A DNA stretch of 64,000 nucleotides, from contig NZ_FOWP01000009.1 in NCBI RefSeq assembly GCF_900115475.1, positions 124,001 through 188,000 of the forward strand, given 5' to 3'. The notes under the pieces were generated by a model. That model was given only the letters and a program-made list of their open reading frames with translations, did not search any database and was not told the origin of the DNA. Numbering within the stretch: the first letter of the stretch is position 1; each line of letters begins with the position of its first letter. The DNA comes from Ectopseudomonas composti (GTDB lineage: Bacteria; Pseudomonadota; Gammaproteobacteria; Pseudomonadales; Pseudomonadaceae). A program made the position numbers and the translations under genes. This document shows, piece by piece, positions 10,059 to 18,843 of this stretch.

Positions 10059-10808
10059 ATGAAGGTTCTTGTAGCTGTCAAACGAGTGGTTGACTACAAC
10101 GTCAAGGTTCGCGTCAAGGCGGACAACAGCGGCGTCGACCTCGCCAACGTCAAGATGTCCATGAACCCCTTCTGCGAAATCGCCGTGGAAGAAGCCGTGC
10201 GCCTGAAGGAGAAAGGCGTGGCGAGCGAAATCGTCGTCGTCTCCATCGGCCCGGCCACTGCCCAGGAGCAACTGCGCACCGCGCTGGCCCTCGGCGCCGA
10301 CCGCGCCATTCTGGTTGAATCCAATGACGAGCTGAACTCCCTGGCCGTGGCCAAGCTGCTCAAGGCAGTGGTCGACAAGGAGCAGCCGCAGCTGGTCATC
10401 ATGGGCAAGCAAGCCATCGACAGCGACAACAACCAGACCGGCCAGATGCTCGGCGCCCTGACTGGCTTCGGCCAAGGCACCTTCGCCTCCAAGGTCGAAG
10501 TGGCTGGTGACAAGGTCAACGTCACCCGTGAGATCGATGGCGGTCTGCAGACCGTTGCGCTGAACCTGCCGGCGATCGTCACCACCGACCTGCGCCTGAA
10601 CGAGCCGCGCTACGCGTCGCTGCCGAACATCATGAAGGCCAAGAAGAAGCCGCTGGAAACCGTTACCCCGGACGCCCTGGGCGTTTCCACCGCTTCCACC
10701 GTCAAGACCCTGAAAGTCGAAGCGCCGGCTGCTCGCAGCGCCGGTATCAAGGTCAAGTCCGTGGCTGAACTGGTCGAGAAACTGAAGAACGAGGCGAAGG
10801 TAATCTAA
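10059..10808 (+). CDS. etfB: Electron transfer flavoprotein beta subunit
   Basis: 249 aa. Forms the ETF heterodimer with EtfA and carries AMP; it collects electrons from acyl-CoA dehydrogenases. The chain starts MKVLVAVKRVVDYNVKVR, typical of ETF beta. The ETF-beta signature region VEEAVRLKEKGVASE is at about 42-56, and LGADRAILVE near 80-89 belongs to the nucleotide-binding domain. A GGAGAG ribosome site precedes the ATG. etfA begins at the next base after the stop, so both are made together. Confidence 0.97.
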   Translation: MKVLVAVKRVVDYNVKVRVKADNSGVDLANVKMSMNPFCEIAVEEAVRLKEKGVASEIVVVSIGPATAQEQLRTALALGADRAILVESNDELNSLAVAKLLKAVVDKEQPQLVIMGKQAIDSDNNQTGQMLGALTGFGQGTFASKVEVAGDKVNVTREIDGGLQTVALNLPAIVTTDLRLNEPRYASLPNIMKAKKKPLETVTPDALGVSTASTVKTLKVEAPAARSAGIKVKSVAELVEKLKNEAKVI

Positions 10809-11738
10809 ATGACTATCCTGGTTATCGCTGAACACACCAATGCCGCTCTGGCTCCTGCCACGCTGAACACCGTTGCCGCTGCGCAGAAGATCGGTGGCGA
10901 CATCCACGTGCTGGTAGCCGGTGCCAACGCTGGCGCTGCTGCCGAAGCCGCTGCCAAGATCGCTGGCGTGGCCAAGGTTCTGGTTGCCGACAACGCTGCC
11001 TATGCCAACCAACTGCCGGAGAACGTCGCTCCGCTGGTAGCCGAGCTGGGCAAGAGCTACAGCCACATCCTGGCTGCCGCTACCAGCAACGGCAAGAACA
11101 TCCTGCCGCGCGTTGCCGCTGCGCTGGATGTCGATCAGATCTCCGAGATCATCGCCGTTGAAAGCGCCGACACCTTCAAGCGTCCGATCTACGCCGGTAA
11201 CGCCATCGCGACCGTGCAGTCCTCGGCTGCCATCAAGGTGATCACCGTACGTAGCACCGGTTTCGATGCCGCTGCTGCCGAAGGTGGTTCCGCTGCCGTT
11301 GAAGCTGTTTCTGGCCCGGCCGATGCCGGCAAGTCCGCCTTCGTTGGCGAAGAGCTGGCCAAGTCCGATCGTCCGGAACTGACCGCTGCCAAGATCGTCG
11401 TATCCGGCGGCCGTGGCATGGGCAATGGCGACAACTTCAAGCACCTGTACGCCCTGGCCGACAAGCTGGGCGCTGCCGTCGGCGCTTCCCGCGCTGCGGT
11501 CGACGCTGGTTTCGTACCGAACGACATGCAGGTCGGTCAGACCGGCAAGATCGTCGCGCCGCAGCTGTACATCGCCGTCGGTATCTCCGGCGCGATCCAG
11601 CACCTGGCCGGTATGAAGGACTCCAAAGTGATCGTTGCGATCAACAAGGACGAAGAGGCGCCAATCTTCCAGGTTGCCGACTACGGTCTGGTTGCCGACC
11701 TGTTCGAAGCCGTACCGGAGCTGGAGAAGTCGGTCTAA
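10809..11738 (+). CDS. etfA: Electron transfer flavoprotein alpha subunit
   Basis: 309 aa. FAD-carrying ETF subunit. The N-terminal alpha/beta domain begins MTILVIAEHTN. The C-terminal FAD domain has VSGGRGMGNGDNF (about 198-210), GASRAAVDAGFV (about 225-236), GQTGKIVAPQLYIAVGISGAIQH split around 243-265, and AINKDEEAPIF near 280, all classic ETF-alpha motifs. Start is adjacent to the etfB stop. A strong terminator follows. Confidence 0.97.
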   Translation: MTILVIAEHTNAALAPATLNTVAAAQKIGGDIHVLVAGANAGAAAEAAAKIAGVAKVLVADNAAYANQLPENVAPLVAELGKSYSHILAAATSNGKNILPRVAAALDVDQISEIIAVESADTFKRPIYAGNAIATVQSSAAIKVITVRSTGFDAAAAEGGSAAVEAVSGPADAGKSAFVGEELAKSDRPELTAAKIVVSGGRGMGNGDNFKHLYALADKLGAAVGASRAAVDAGFVPNDMQVGQTGKIVAPQLYIAVGISGAIQHLAGMKDSKVIVAINKDEEAPIFQVADYGLVADLFEAVPELEKSV

Positions 11739-11756
11739 GCCGCTTTTCCTGCAACG

Positions 11757-11787
11757 AAAAACCCGCTCTGTTGAGCGGGTTTTTTAT
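11757..11787 (+). terminator. Rho-independent terminator of etfBA
   Basis: ACCCGCT (11761-11767) pairs with AGCGGGT (11774-11780) around a 6-base loop and runs into T6. A-rich bases lie on the left, so it may also serve the convergent lipase gene. Confidence 0.9.
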
Positions 11788-11807
11788 TGCCTGCGTGTTG
11801 CTCGGTG

Positions 11808-12734
11808 TTATTTCAGACCTTCTAGAAATTTCCGGTAGAGCAGGGCGCTTTCCTCAGGGCGTTCAAGCATAGGGGCGTGGCCGACGTTATCCATGATCAC
11901 CACACTGGGTTTGCTGAGCAGCGGTTGCATGACCTCAATGCTGGAGACATCCAGCACACGGTCCTGTCTGCCCCAGAGCAACAGGGTCGGCGCCTGGATC
12001 TTGGCCAGCTCGGGTGCCAGGGGCACGGGGCGCTCCACCAACTGCTTGAAGACCAGGTCGTAATGCGCGGCCTTGGCCATGGAGCGCTCGCCCAGATAGC
12101 GTTTGAGCGATTCCGGCAGATAGGGTGGTTCGACGAAGACGAAGTGCAGCAGCTTGTCGAAATCCTGCGGTTGCTTGACCACCAGAGGGTTGGGCGCGCC
12201 ACTCATCAACAAACGATGCAGTTCGCTCTCGTGCGGGCTGTCGATGCCGGCATTGGCGAACAGGGCCAGCGAGCGGACGCGATCCGGGTAACGCGCGGCG
12301 AAGAGAGCGGCAATCTGTCCGCCCATCGAATTGCCCAGCACATGCGCCTGCTGGATGCCCATCGCGTCGAGAATGTCCGCCAGGCGCTCGGTCTGGGTGC
12401 CGACGTCGTAGCTGCCCGGTGGTAGATCGCTGTCGCCGAAGCCCGGCAGGTCCAGTGCGATGACGCGATAGTCCTGGGTCAGGTGGCGAGAAAAGCGCAG
12501 CCAGTTATCCTTGTCTGCAGCGAACCCATGGAGCAGCACCAGGGTTTCGCCGCTCGACGGCCCTCCCTGGTAATAATGGATGTTAAGATTGTGGACGGAT
12601 AGCTGCTCGTGACTGAGCCCGGCGCGGTACTGTTCTATCAGGCGCAGGCTGGCCAGTTGAGTTGCTGGAACGAAGTACAGCGTGGCTGCGCTGCCTGACA
12701 GCAGGAGCAGCAATGCGAACAGCAGTTTTTTCAT
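11808..12734 (-). CDS. plaF: Membrane-anchored alpha/beta hydrolase, PlaF-like phospholipase A
   Basis: 308 aa. One N-terminal hydrophobic helix (about residues 3-21) anchors the protein in the inner membrane, with the catalytic domain in the periplasm. LLHGF (67-71) is the oxyanion region, GNSMGG holds the nucleophile Ser136, WGRQD near 255 the acid, and GHAPM near 285 the histidine. Length, helix and position beside etfBA match P. aeruginosa PlaF (PA2949), a phospholipase A that remodels membrane glycerophospholipids. The match comes from recall of family and synteny, not a search. Monocistronic and convergent with etfA. Confidence 0.82.
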   Translation of the reverse strand: MKKLLFALLLLLSGSAATLYFVPATQLASLRLIEQYRAGLSHEQLSVHNLNIHYYQGGPSSGETLVLLHGFAADKDNWLRFSRHLTQDYRVIALDLPGFGDSDLPPGSYDVGTQTERLADILDAMGIQQAHVLGNSMGGQIAALFAARYPDRVRSLALFANAGIDSPHESELHRLLMSGAPNPLVVKQPQDFDKLLHFVFVEPPYLPESLKRYLGERSMAKAAHYDLVFKQLVERPVPLAPELAKIQAPTLLLWGRQDRVLDVSSIEVMQPLLSKPSVVIMDNVGHAPMLERPEESALLYRKFLEGLK

Positions 12735-12847
12735 GGCGCGTCCTTATCGCGAATTATTATTTCGGCGCCATTAAGCTAGCATGAACACCGAGGATTCCGG
12801 GTGGCGTAGCCCATCCCGCCGATCAACGCATAAACCGAGAGTAGCCA

Positions 12848-13681
12848 ATGCCCGAGCGTTGTCTGTTTAAGTCGCTGTTGCTGTGGTGCGCCCTGGCCCT
12901 GATGCCAGCCGCTGCCCTGGCTGCCGGTAAATGCGAGCGCCTGGTGGCGACCGGCAACCCGGAGTATCCGCCTTATCTCTGGCGCGATCCGCAGAATCCG
13001 CAGCAACTGATCGGCGCCAATGCCGACCTGCTCAAGCACCTGGCCAAGGAGTTGGGTGTGGTGGTTGACGTGATCTACACCGGGCCTTGGTCGCGCGCGC
13101 AGGACGAAGTGCGTACCGGCCGTGTCGACTTGCTGGCCGGGGCGTTTTTGACGCTGCCACGTCTGGAGAGTATGGATTACGTGCACCCGGCCTTCTTCTT
13201 TACGCCAAGCGTGGTGTGGGTGCGCAAGGGCGAGGCCTTTCCCTACGGCAGTTGGATCGACCTTCAAGGGCACACCGGCGACACCTTGGTGGGCAATAGC
13301 TTCGGTCAGCAGTTCGATGCCTTCGCCAAGCAGAACCTGAAGCTCGAGGGCGTCTCCAGCCTGACGCAAGCGTTCCAGAAGTTGCTGCTCGGTCGCACCG
13401 ACTACGTGCTCTACGAGCGCTACCCAGGCTTGGCACTCGCCGAGACGCTGGGCATGGACGATGATCTGGAGGTGCTGGACCCGCCAATTTCCAGCGAAGG
13501 CCTCTACCTTACCCTGTCGCACAATTCGGCGTGCAACGACCCCTGGCTGCGTGGCCAGCTGGCGCGGAAAATGACAGAAATGGTCTCCGCCGGCCTGCCT
13601 GAGCAGTTCCTGCAAAGCAATCTCGAGCTTTGGAAGGCACAGCAGATGCAGCCCGATCCGGTTGGCGACGTCACTCAGTAG
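12848..13681 (+). CDS. Periplasmic solute-binding protein, family 3, orphan
   Basis: 277 aa. A signal peptide of about 26 residues (LLLWCALALMPAAALAAG) is followed by a SBP_bac_3-like bilobed domain: ERLVATGNPEYPPYLW at the start, RTGRVDLLAGAFLT near 92-105 and a C-terminal KMTEMVSAG region. No ABC permease or ATPase gene is adjacent; the next genes are envelope lipoproteins. Such orphan proteins in pseudomonads may feed a distant transporter or act in signalling. Ligand unknown. Start is the ATG at 12848. Confidence 0.85.
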   Translation: MPERCLFKSLLLWCALALMPAAALAAGKCERLVATGNPEYPPYLWRDPQNPQQLIGANADLLKHLAKELGVVVDVIYTGPWSRAQDEVRTGRVDLLAGAFLTLPRLESMDYVHPAFFFTPSVVWVRKGEAFPYGSWIDLQGHTGDTLVGNSFGQQFDAFAKQNLKLEGVSSLTQAFQKLLLGRTDYVLYERYPGLALAETLGMDDDLEVLDPPISSEGLYLTLSHNSACNDPWLRGQLARKMTEMVSAGLPEQFLQSNLELWKAQQMQPDPVGDVTQ

Positions 13682-13690
13682 GAAATTTTC

Positions 13691-14041
13691 GTGATCAATC
13701 GAACCCTTCCCTTGCTGCTGGCGCTGGGCCTGACGGCCTGCGCCAGCGATCCTGCGCCTACCGAGCAGCTAAGGCTGACCGAACAGGCGTTGGCGCAGAC
13801 CAAATCCCTTGGTGTGGTCAGCGAGCAATCCGAGTCACTGCGCCAGGCCGAGGACAAGTTCGCCCAGGCCCAGGCCGCCGTGCAGGACGATGAGAACAAG
13901 CAGGCGCGCCAGCTCGCCGAACAGGCCGAGCTGGACGCGCGTCTGGCCGAGGCCGAGCACCTCAACGGCAAAGGGCGGGAACAACTGAACGAACTCAATC
14001 AGCGCATCGGCCGTCTGCGCCAGCAACTGGGGGCCATGTGA
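13691..14041 (+). CDS. DUF4398-type lipoprotein
   Basis: 116 aa. GTG start. The N-terminal signal ends in a lipobox (LGLTAC, cysteine about residue 17), so the mature protein is lipid-anchored. The rest is highly charged and helical (AEDKFAQAQAAVQDDENKQARQ and similar), probably a coiled coil, matching the DUF4398 type. Its stop overlaps the OmpA-type gene by one base. In other bacteria DUF4398 genes also lie beside or are fused to OmpA_C domains, suggesting a shared periplasmic complex; this is inference. Confidence 0.83.
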   Translation: MINRTLPLLLALGLTACASDPAPTEQLRLTEQALAQTKSLGVVSEQSESLRQAEDKFAQAQAAVQDDENKQARQLAEQAELDARLAEAEHLNGKGREQLNELNQRIGRLRQQLGAM

Positions 14042-14853
14042 TGAAGGTGTTTGGTTACCTGGGCGGCTTGGCGTTGGTCGGTACGTTGCTCAGTGGTTGC
14101 GCGGCCAATCAGGTGGCGAGTGAGCAGGCGCTGGAAGAGGCGCGTCTCAGCTTCCAGTCGGTCAAGGAAGATCCCAGCGTGCTGCGTGCTGCGCCCAAGG
14201 ACGTGATTCGCGCAGGCGAATCGCTGGCCCGCGCCGAGCGCTTGTCCAGCTACTGGGGCAGCGGCGATGACGTGCGCCATTACGCTTACCTCAGTCAGCG
14301 CTATGCCGCGATCGCCCGCCAGCACAGCGATATCAGCCTCAATCAGGAACGTGCGGCCAAGCTCGAGCTGGAGCGCCAGCGCCTGCAACTGACGTTGCGC
14401 GAGGCCAAGCTGATGAGCGTGCAGCAGCACAATGGCTGGTTGGAAGAGCAAATGGTCAGCCTCGCTACCAGCGAGACCGAGCGTGGCCTGGTGATGACCC
14501 TCGGCGACATGCTGTTCGACGCTGGTCGCGCCGATCTGCAGCCGGCAGCCAACCGTACGGTACTTAAACTCGTGCAATTCTTGCAGATCAACCCGCAGCG
14601 CCGCGTGCGCATCGAGGGCTACACCGACAACACCGGCGATGCTGCCGAGAATCTCGAGCTGTCCCGCGCGCGAGCGCAGGCCGTGGCCGATCTGCTGGTC
14701 GACCTGGGCGTGGATGCCAAGCGGATTCAGGTCGCCGGTTACGGTGTCGACTTCCCCGTCGCGGAAAATGCCTCTGCCCGTGGTCGGGCCCAGAATCGGC
14801 GGGTGGAGATCGTCTTCTCCGACGAGCGAGGGCAGCTTGGCGCCGAGCGCTGA
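14041..14853 (+). CDS. OmpA-family peptidoglycan-binding lipoprotein
   Basis: 270 aa. A signal peptide with lipobox LSGC (cysteine about residue 20) gives an outer-membrane lipoprotein. A helical region (about 25-145) resembles the preceding DUF4398 protein. The C-terminal OmpA domain starts at DMLFDAGRADLQP (about 156), includes IEGYTDNTGDAAENLELSRAR split around 190-212, and ends NRRVEIVF. The Asp/Arg residues that hold meso-diaminopimelate appear present. I chose the ATG at 14041; a GTG one codon upstream is possible. Coupled to the DUF4398 gene and followed by a terminator. Confidence 0.9.
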   Translation: MKVFGYLGGLALVGTLLSGCAANQVASEQALEEARLSFQSVKEDPSVLRAAPKDVIRAGESLARAERLSSYWGSGDDVRHYAYLSQRYAAIARQHSDISLNQERAAKLELERQRLQLTLREAKLMSVQQHNGWLEEQMVSLATSETERGLVMTLGDMLFDAGRADLQPAANRTVLKLVQFLQINPQRRVRIEGYTDNTGDAAENLELSRARAQAVADLLVDLGVDAKRIQVAGYGVDFPVAENASARGRAQNRRVEIVFSDERGQLGAER

Positions 14854-14865
14854 GTGTCAGCAGCC

Positions 14866-14897
14866 AAGAAGCCCCGGCATCGTCCGGGGTTTTTTTA
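14866..14897 (+). terminator. Rho-independent terminator
   Basis: CCCCGG (14872-14877) pairs with CCGGGG (14884-14889) around CATCGT, followed by T8. It ends the DUF4398/OmpA pair. Confidence 0.9.
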
Positions 14898-14942
14898 TTC
14901 CCGAAAAGACGGTTGATCGGGGCATTTTGATTGCACAGCCAG

Positions 14943-15018
14943 TCGGTACAGTGCTGATGGCGAAAAGTGTTTTCATCTGTGCCGGTACAATTGTGTAGCA
15001 ATAGGTTACTGTTATGGT
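14943..15018 (+). promoter_or_regulatory. Direct repeats upstream of a MocR gene
   Basis: CGGTACA occurs at 14944-14950 and again at 14983-14989, 39 bases apart, in similar contexts (TCGGTACAGT and CCGGTACAAT). A third, looser GGTTACTGTTA follows at about 15004-15014. MocR proteins often bind direct repeats ahead of their own gene, so this may be an autoregulatory site. Confidence 0.35.
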
Positions 15019-15041
15019 CCAGTGAATCCGAGGGCCTCGCC

Positions 15042-16487
15042 ATGACCAATCTGTTGCTCTACCAACGCATCGCCCAACAGTTGGCCGAGGATATTCGTCG
15101 TGGCGTCTACCAGCCGGGGGAGCGCGTACCGTCGGTGCGCAAGATGAGTGCGCAGCTCAACGTCAGTCACGCCACGGTGTTGCAAGCTTATGCCAATCTC
15201 GAAGACCAGGGCCTGATCCGCGCGCGTCCACAGTCCGGTTTCTACGTGCACCAGACGCCGGCACTGACTGCGCCAACGCCGGATATCGCCCGTGTCGAGC
15301 GGCCAGGCCTGGTTACCCGCGCCAGCATCATCAATCAGGTGCTCACCGAGTCGCGCCGCGAGGGTGTTTTCCCGCTGGGCGCTGCAGTGCCGCATGTCGA
15401 CTACTTGCCGGTGCGTGCGCTGCACCAGCAACTGGCCAAGGTCACGCGCTTTCACAGTCCGCGCGCCTTCAGCTACATGTTCAGTCCCGGTTTCGAGCCG
15501 CTGCGCCGCCAGGTGGCGATCCGCATGCGCGATGCCGGCGTGGTGGTCGACCCGTCCGAGGTGGTGATCACCCACGGCTGCGTCGATGCGCTGCAGATGA
15601 GTCTGCGCGTGCTGACCAAGCCGGGCGATCTGATCGCAGTGGAGTCGCCGACCTACTACGGCCTGCTGCAATTGGCGGATCTACTGGGGCTCAAGGTCAT
15701 CGAGATTCCCTGCGACCCCACCACCGGCATCAGCCTTGAAGCGCTGCAACTGGCGGCCAACCAGTGGCCGATCAAGGCACTGGTGCTGACTGCGCGGCTG
15801 TCCAACCCACTCGGTGGCACCATTCCGGAGGAGCGCCAGCGTCAGTTGCTGCGTCTGGCCGGCGATTACGATTTCCAGATCGTCGAGGATGATATCTACG
15901 GCGAGCTGATGTTCGAGCAAGGGCCGACCAAGGCGCTGAAGTCCCATGATCGCGACAGCCGGGTGATCTATTGCTCGAGTTTCTCCAAGACGCTTTCGCC
16001 CGGTGTGCGCATCGGTTGGATCGTCGCCGGCAAGTATCAGGACGAGATCCAGCGCTTGCAGACCTTCTCCACCCATTCGGCGTGCAGCGTCACCCAGATG
16101 GCGGTAGCGGCCTACCTGGAGAATGGCGGGTACGACCGCCACCTGCGGCATATCCGCCAGGAATACCGCAAGAACCTCAGCGCCTTCCAGCTGGCGGTAC
16201 AGCAGTATTTCCCGGACGGTACGCAGATGACCCGGCCCAAGGGTGGTTTCATCCTTTGGGTCAGCCTGCCAGCGCGGGTCAACACCAAGGACTTGCACCT
16301 GCGCGCGCTGCAGCAGGGCATTTCCATCGCACCGGGGCTGATCTTCAGTAACACCGAGCAGTTCAACCATTGCGTGCGCCTTAACTGCGGCATCCCATGG
16401 AACCGCGAGGCGGAGAGAGCGCTGATGACCCTGGGCATGCTGGCTACGCAGCTGTGCCAGGAGGCGGGCGGTTCGTGGGAAGGTTGA
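15042..16487 (+). CDS. MocR/GntR-type PLP-dependent transcriptional regulator
   Basis: About 481 aa. An N-terminal GntR winged helix (about 1-75, LAEDIRRGVYQPGERVPSVR) is followed by a class I aminotransferase-like domain. The PLP lysine lies in YCSSFSKTLSPGVRIGW (about 320), and VEDDIYGEL near 285 is the cofactor-contacting loop. Start chosen at 15042 (MTNLLLYQR), in keeping with family N-termini; the frame stays open 25 codons further upstream. Target unknown: the gene stands alone between two terminated units, so autoregulation or a distant target is likely. Confidence 0.92.
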   Translation: MTNLLLYQRIAQQLAEDIRRGVYQPGERVPSVRKMSAQLNVSHATVLQAYANLEDQGLIRARPQSGFYVHQTPALTAPTPDIARVERPGLVTRASIINQVLTESRREGVFPLGAAVPHVDYLPVRALHQQLAKVTRFHSPRAFSYMFSPGFEPLRRQVAIRMRDAGVVVDPSEVVITHGCVDALQMSLRVLTKPGDLIAVESPTYYGLLQLADLLGLKVIEIPCDPTTGISLEALQLAANQWPIKALVLTARLSNPLGGTIPEERQRQLLRLAGDYDFQIVEDDIYGELMFEQGPTKALKSHDRDSRVIYCSSFSKTLSPGVRIGWIVAGKYQDEIQRLQTFSTHSACSVTQMAVAAYLENGGYDRHLRHIRQEYRKNLSAFQLAVQQYFPDGTQMTRPKGGFILWVSLPARVNTKDLHLRALQQGISIAPGLIFSNTEQFNHCVRLNCGIPWNREAERALMTLGMLATQLCQEAGGSWEG

Positions 16488-16573
16488 GAAAGCGCGCCGT
16501 GGCTTAACCCGTTTTGCCGGAGGGCTGCGTCTACCTGAGCGAAGGTCTCGTGCCATTGCTCAGGAGCTGCACC

Positions 16574-18274
16574 ATGTCCGCTTATTGCTCGTTGCTCGTT
16601 CGCCCATTCACCGTCGGTTTTTCGGCGGGCACTTTGTTGTTACTCGCCGCGTGCAGTGCCTCTGGCCCGGAACCGGAAGCCCAGGCCAAACCGGAGCCGG
16701 CGGCGACACTCGTTCGCGAACGTCTGGCTGCGCCTGTAGCTGCCGAGATGGCTGCCGCAGCCAGCCAGAAGCGAATGTCGACGCTGGCTTACGCGCCGTC
16801 GCCTATCGCCGATGTTCTGCCGCCGGGCTACCGTGACGAGTCGCGCGAGCAGTACCAGGCGTATGCCGACAATCCGGTGTTCGCCGTCGCCGAGACGCCG
16901 GTGTCCACCTTCAGTATCGACGTCGATACTGGCAGCTACGCCAATGTGCGGCGCTTCCTCAATGGTGGGCAACTGCCACCGAAGGATGCTGTGCGTCTGG
17001 AGGAGCTGGTCAACTATTTTCCCTATGCCTATCCGTTGCCGCAGGGTGATGTGCCTTTTGGCGTCAGCACCGAGCTGGCGGTGACACCGTGGAACCCGCA
17101 GACGCGCCTGCTGCGGATCGCGATCAAGGCGTCAGACCGCAGCGTGGATGAGCTACCGCCGGCCAACCTGGTGTTCCTGGTCGATGTCTCCGGCTCGATG
17201 CACCGCCGCGAAGGCCTGCCAATGGTGCAGGGCACGCTGAAGTTGCTGGTCGACCAGCTGCGCCCGCAGGATCGCGTCTCGCTGGTTACCTATGCCGGTG
17301 ACAGCCAGGTGGTGCTGGATTCCGCGCCCGGCAGCGACAAGACGAAGATCCGTGCGGCCATCGATCAACTCAGCGCTGGCGGTTCGACGGCTGGGGAATC
17401 TGGCATCCAGTTGGCCTATCAGCAGGCGAGCAAGCATATGATCGACGGCGGCATCAATCGCATCTTGCTGGCCACCGATGGCGACTTCAACGTCGGTATC
17501 AGCGACTTCGACAGCCTCAAGCAACTGGCGGCCGACAAGCGCAAGAGCGGCGTCTCGCTGACCACTCTGGGTTTCGGCGTGGACAACTACAACGAGCGCC
17601 TGATGGAGCAACTGGCCGACGCCGGCAACGGTAATTACGTCTATATCGACAACCTGCGCGAGGCGCGCAAGGTGCTGGTGGATCAGCTCGGCTCGACCCT
17701 GGCCACGGTGGCCAGCGACGTGAAGCTGCAGCTGGAATTCAACCCGAGCGAAGTCAGCGAGTACCGCCTGCTGGGCTACGAGAACCGGGCGCTCAAGCGC
17801 GAGGACTTCAGCAATGATAAGGTCGATGCCGGCGATATTGGCGCAGGGCACACGGTCACTGCGCTGTACGAGATCGTACCGGCAGGTGGCAAGGGCTGGC
17901 TGGATCCGCTGCGCTATCAGGCCAGTGCCCAGCCGGCGAGCGAGAGCGGCGAGCTGGCCTGGCTGCGGATTCGCTACAAGGCCCCAGGTGAGGCAGCCAG
18001 TCGTCTGCTGGAACGGCCTATCGCACGTGCCGAAGCCAAGCCGGCTGCGGCCGCCAGCGAAGACCTGCGTTTCGCCGCTGCGGTCGCGGCCTTCGCCCAG
18101 CAGCTCAAGGGCGGGCGCTACACCGGCGACTTCGATCTGGCGCAGAGCATCGCACTGGCGCGCTCGGCCAAGGGCGAGGACCGCTTCGGCCTGCGCAGTG
18201 AGTTCATTCAACTGGCCGAAATCGCCCAGAGCTTGCAAACTGCCGCATCCCCCTCTGCAAGAGTCCAGCAGTGA
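16574..18274 (+). CDS. von Willebrand factor A domain lipoprotein
   Basis: About 566 aa. Start at the ATG at 16574, with AGGAG upstream. A signal peptide ends in LAAC (cysteine about residue 27), so it is lipid-anchored. An N-terminal VWA-associated region (from FSIDVDTGSYANVRRFL, about 115) precedes the VWA domain, whose MIDAS motif DVSGSM is near residue 203 with later ATDGDFN. The C-terminal part (LAWLRIRYK and on) fits the DUF3520-like tail of YfbK-type proteins. The stop overlaps the GTG of an ECF sigma gene (GTGA), then a one-TM putative anti-sigma. Role unknown; see findings. Confidence 0.9.
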   Translation: MSAYCSLLVRPFTVGFSAGTLLLLAACSASGPEPEAQAKPEPAATLVRERLAAPVAAEMAAAASQKRMSTLAYAPSPIADVLPPGYRDESREQYQAYADNPVFAVAETPVSTFSIDVDTGSYANVRRFLNGGQLPPKDAVRLEELVNYFPYAYPLPQGDVPFGVSTELAVTPWNPQTRLLRIAIKASDRSVDELPPANLVFLVDVSGSMHRREGLPMVQGTLKLLVDQLRPQDRVSLVTYAGDSQVVLDSAPGSDKTKIRAAIDQLSAGGSTAGESGIQLAYQQASKHMIDGGINRILLATDGDFNVGISDFDSLKQLAADKRKSGVSLTTLGFGVDNYNERLMEQLADAGNGNYVYIDNLREARKVLVDQLGSTLATVASDVKLQLEFNPSEVSEYRLLGYENRALKREDFSNDKVDAGDIGAGHTVTALYEIVPAGGKGWLDPLRYQASAQPASESGELAWLRIRYKAPGEAASRLLERPIARAEAKPAAAASEDLRFAAAVAAFAQQLKGGRYTGDFDLAQSIALARSAKGEDRFGLRSEFIQLAEIAQSLQTAASPSARVQQ

Positions 18275-18843
18275 ACGCACCTCTCACGGATGACGACGCC
18301 GCTTTGTTGCGGCGTTACCGACGCGGCGATGCCGCGGCCTTCAACGCGCTGTACCAGCGCCATCGGCTGGGCCTGTTCCGCTTTCTACTTGGCCTGTGTG
18401 GCGATCACGCCCTGGCCGAGGAAGTGTTCCAGGAAACCTGGATGAGCCTGATCCGCAGTCAGAGCGAGCAGCGCGAGGCTGTACTGTTCAAGACCTGGCT
18501 GTACCAGATCGCGCGTAACCGCCTGATCGACCACTGGCGCAAGACGGGTCGTCATCAGAGCGGGCATGACGAATACGACGAAGGCCAGCATGCCCAGGCC
18601 GACCCGCAGGCAGGCCCCGAGCAGCAGTGGAGCCTGAGCCGCGACAGTGAGCGGTTGCAGGCAGCGCTGGCCGACCTGCCGGAAGATCAGCGCGAAGTGT
18701 TCCTGCTGCGCGCCCATGGCGACCTGGAACTGAACGAGATTGCCGAGTTGACCCGCACGCCGGCCGAGACGGTCAAGAGCCGTTTGCGCTATGCCCTGCA
18801 GAAATTGCGCCGGCTGCTGGCCACCGAGGAGTTGTCCGCATGA
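18271..18843 (+). CDS. ECF RNA polymerase sigma factor
   Basis: 190 aa. Sigma-70 region 2 spans about residues 22-90 (LYQRHRLGLFRFLLG, ALAEEVFQETWMSLI, KTWLYQIARNRLIDHWR), and region 4 about 128-182 (ALADLPEDQREVFLLR, LNEIAELTRTPAETVKSRLRYA). The linker is Gln/His/Asp-rich. GTG start overlapping the VWA gene stop; the stop overlaps the next start (ATGA). Translational coupling to a one-TM protein suggests classic ECF/anti-sigma control. Confidence 0.94.
   Translation: MNAPLTDDDAALLRRYRRGDAAAFNALYQRHRLGLFRFLLGLCGDHALAEEVFQETWMSLIRSQSEQREAVLFKTWLYQIARNRLIDHWRKTGRHQSGHDEYDEGQHAQADPQAGPEQQWSLSRDSERLQAALADLPEDQREVFLLRAHGDLELNEIAELTRTPAETVKSRLRYALQKLRRLLATEELSA

Noticed and set aside
10035..11603. 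A 522-codon open frame on the - strand opposite etfB and etfA
   Set aside because: Antisense shadow of etfBA; low-complexity Gly/Asp/Leu composition and no domain.
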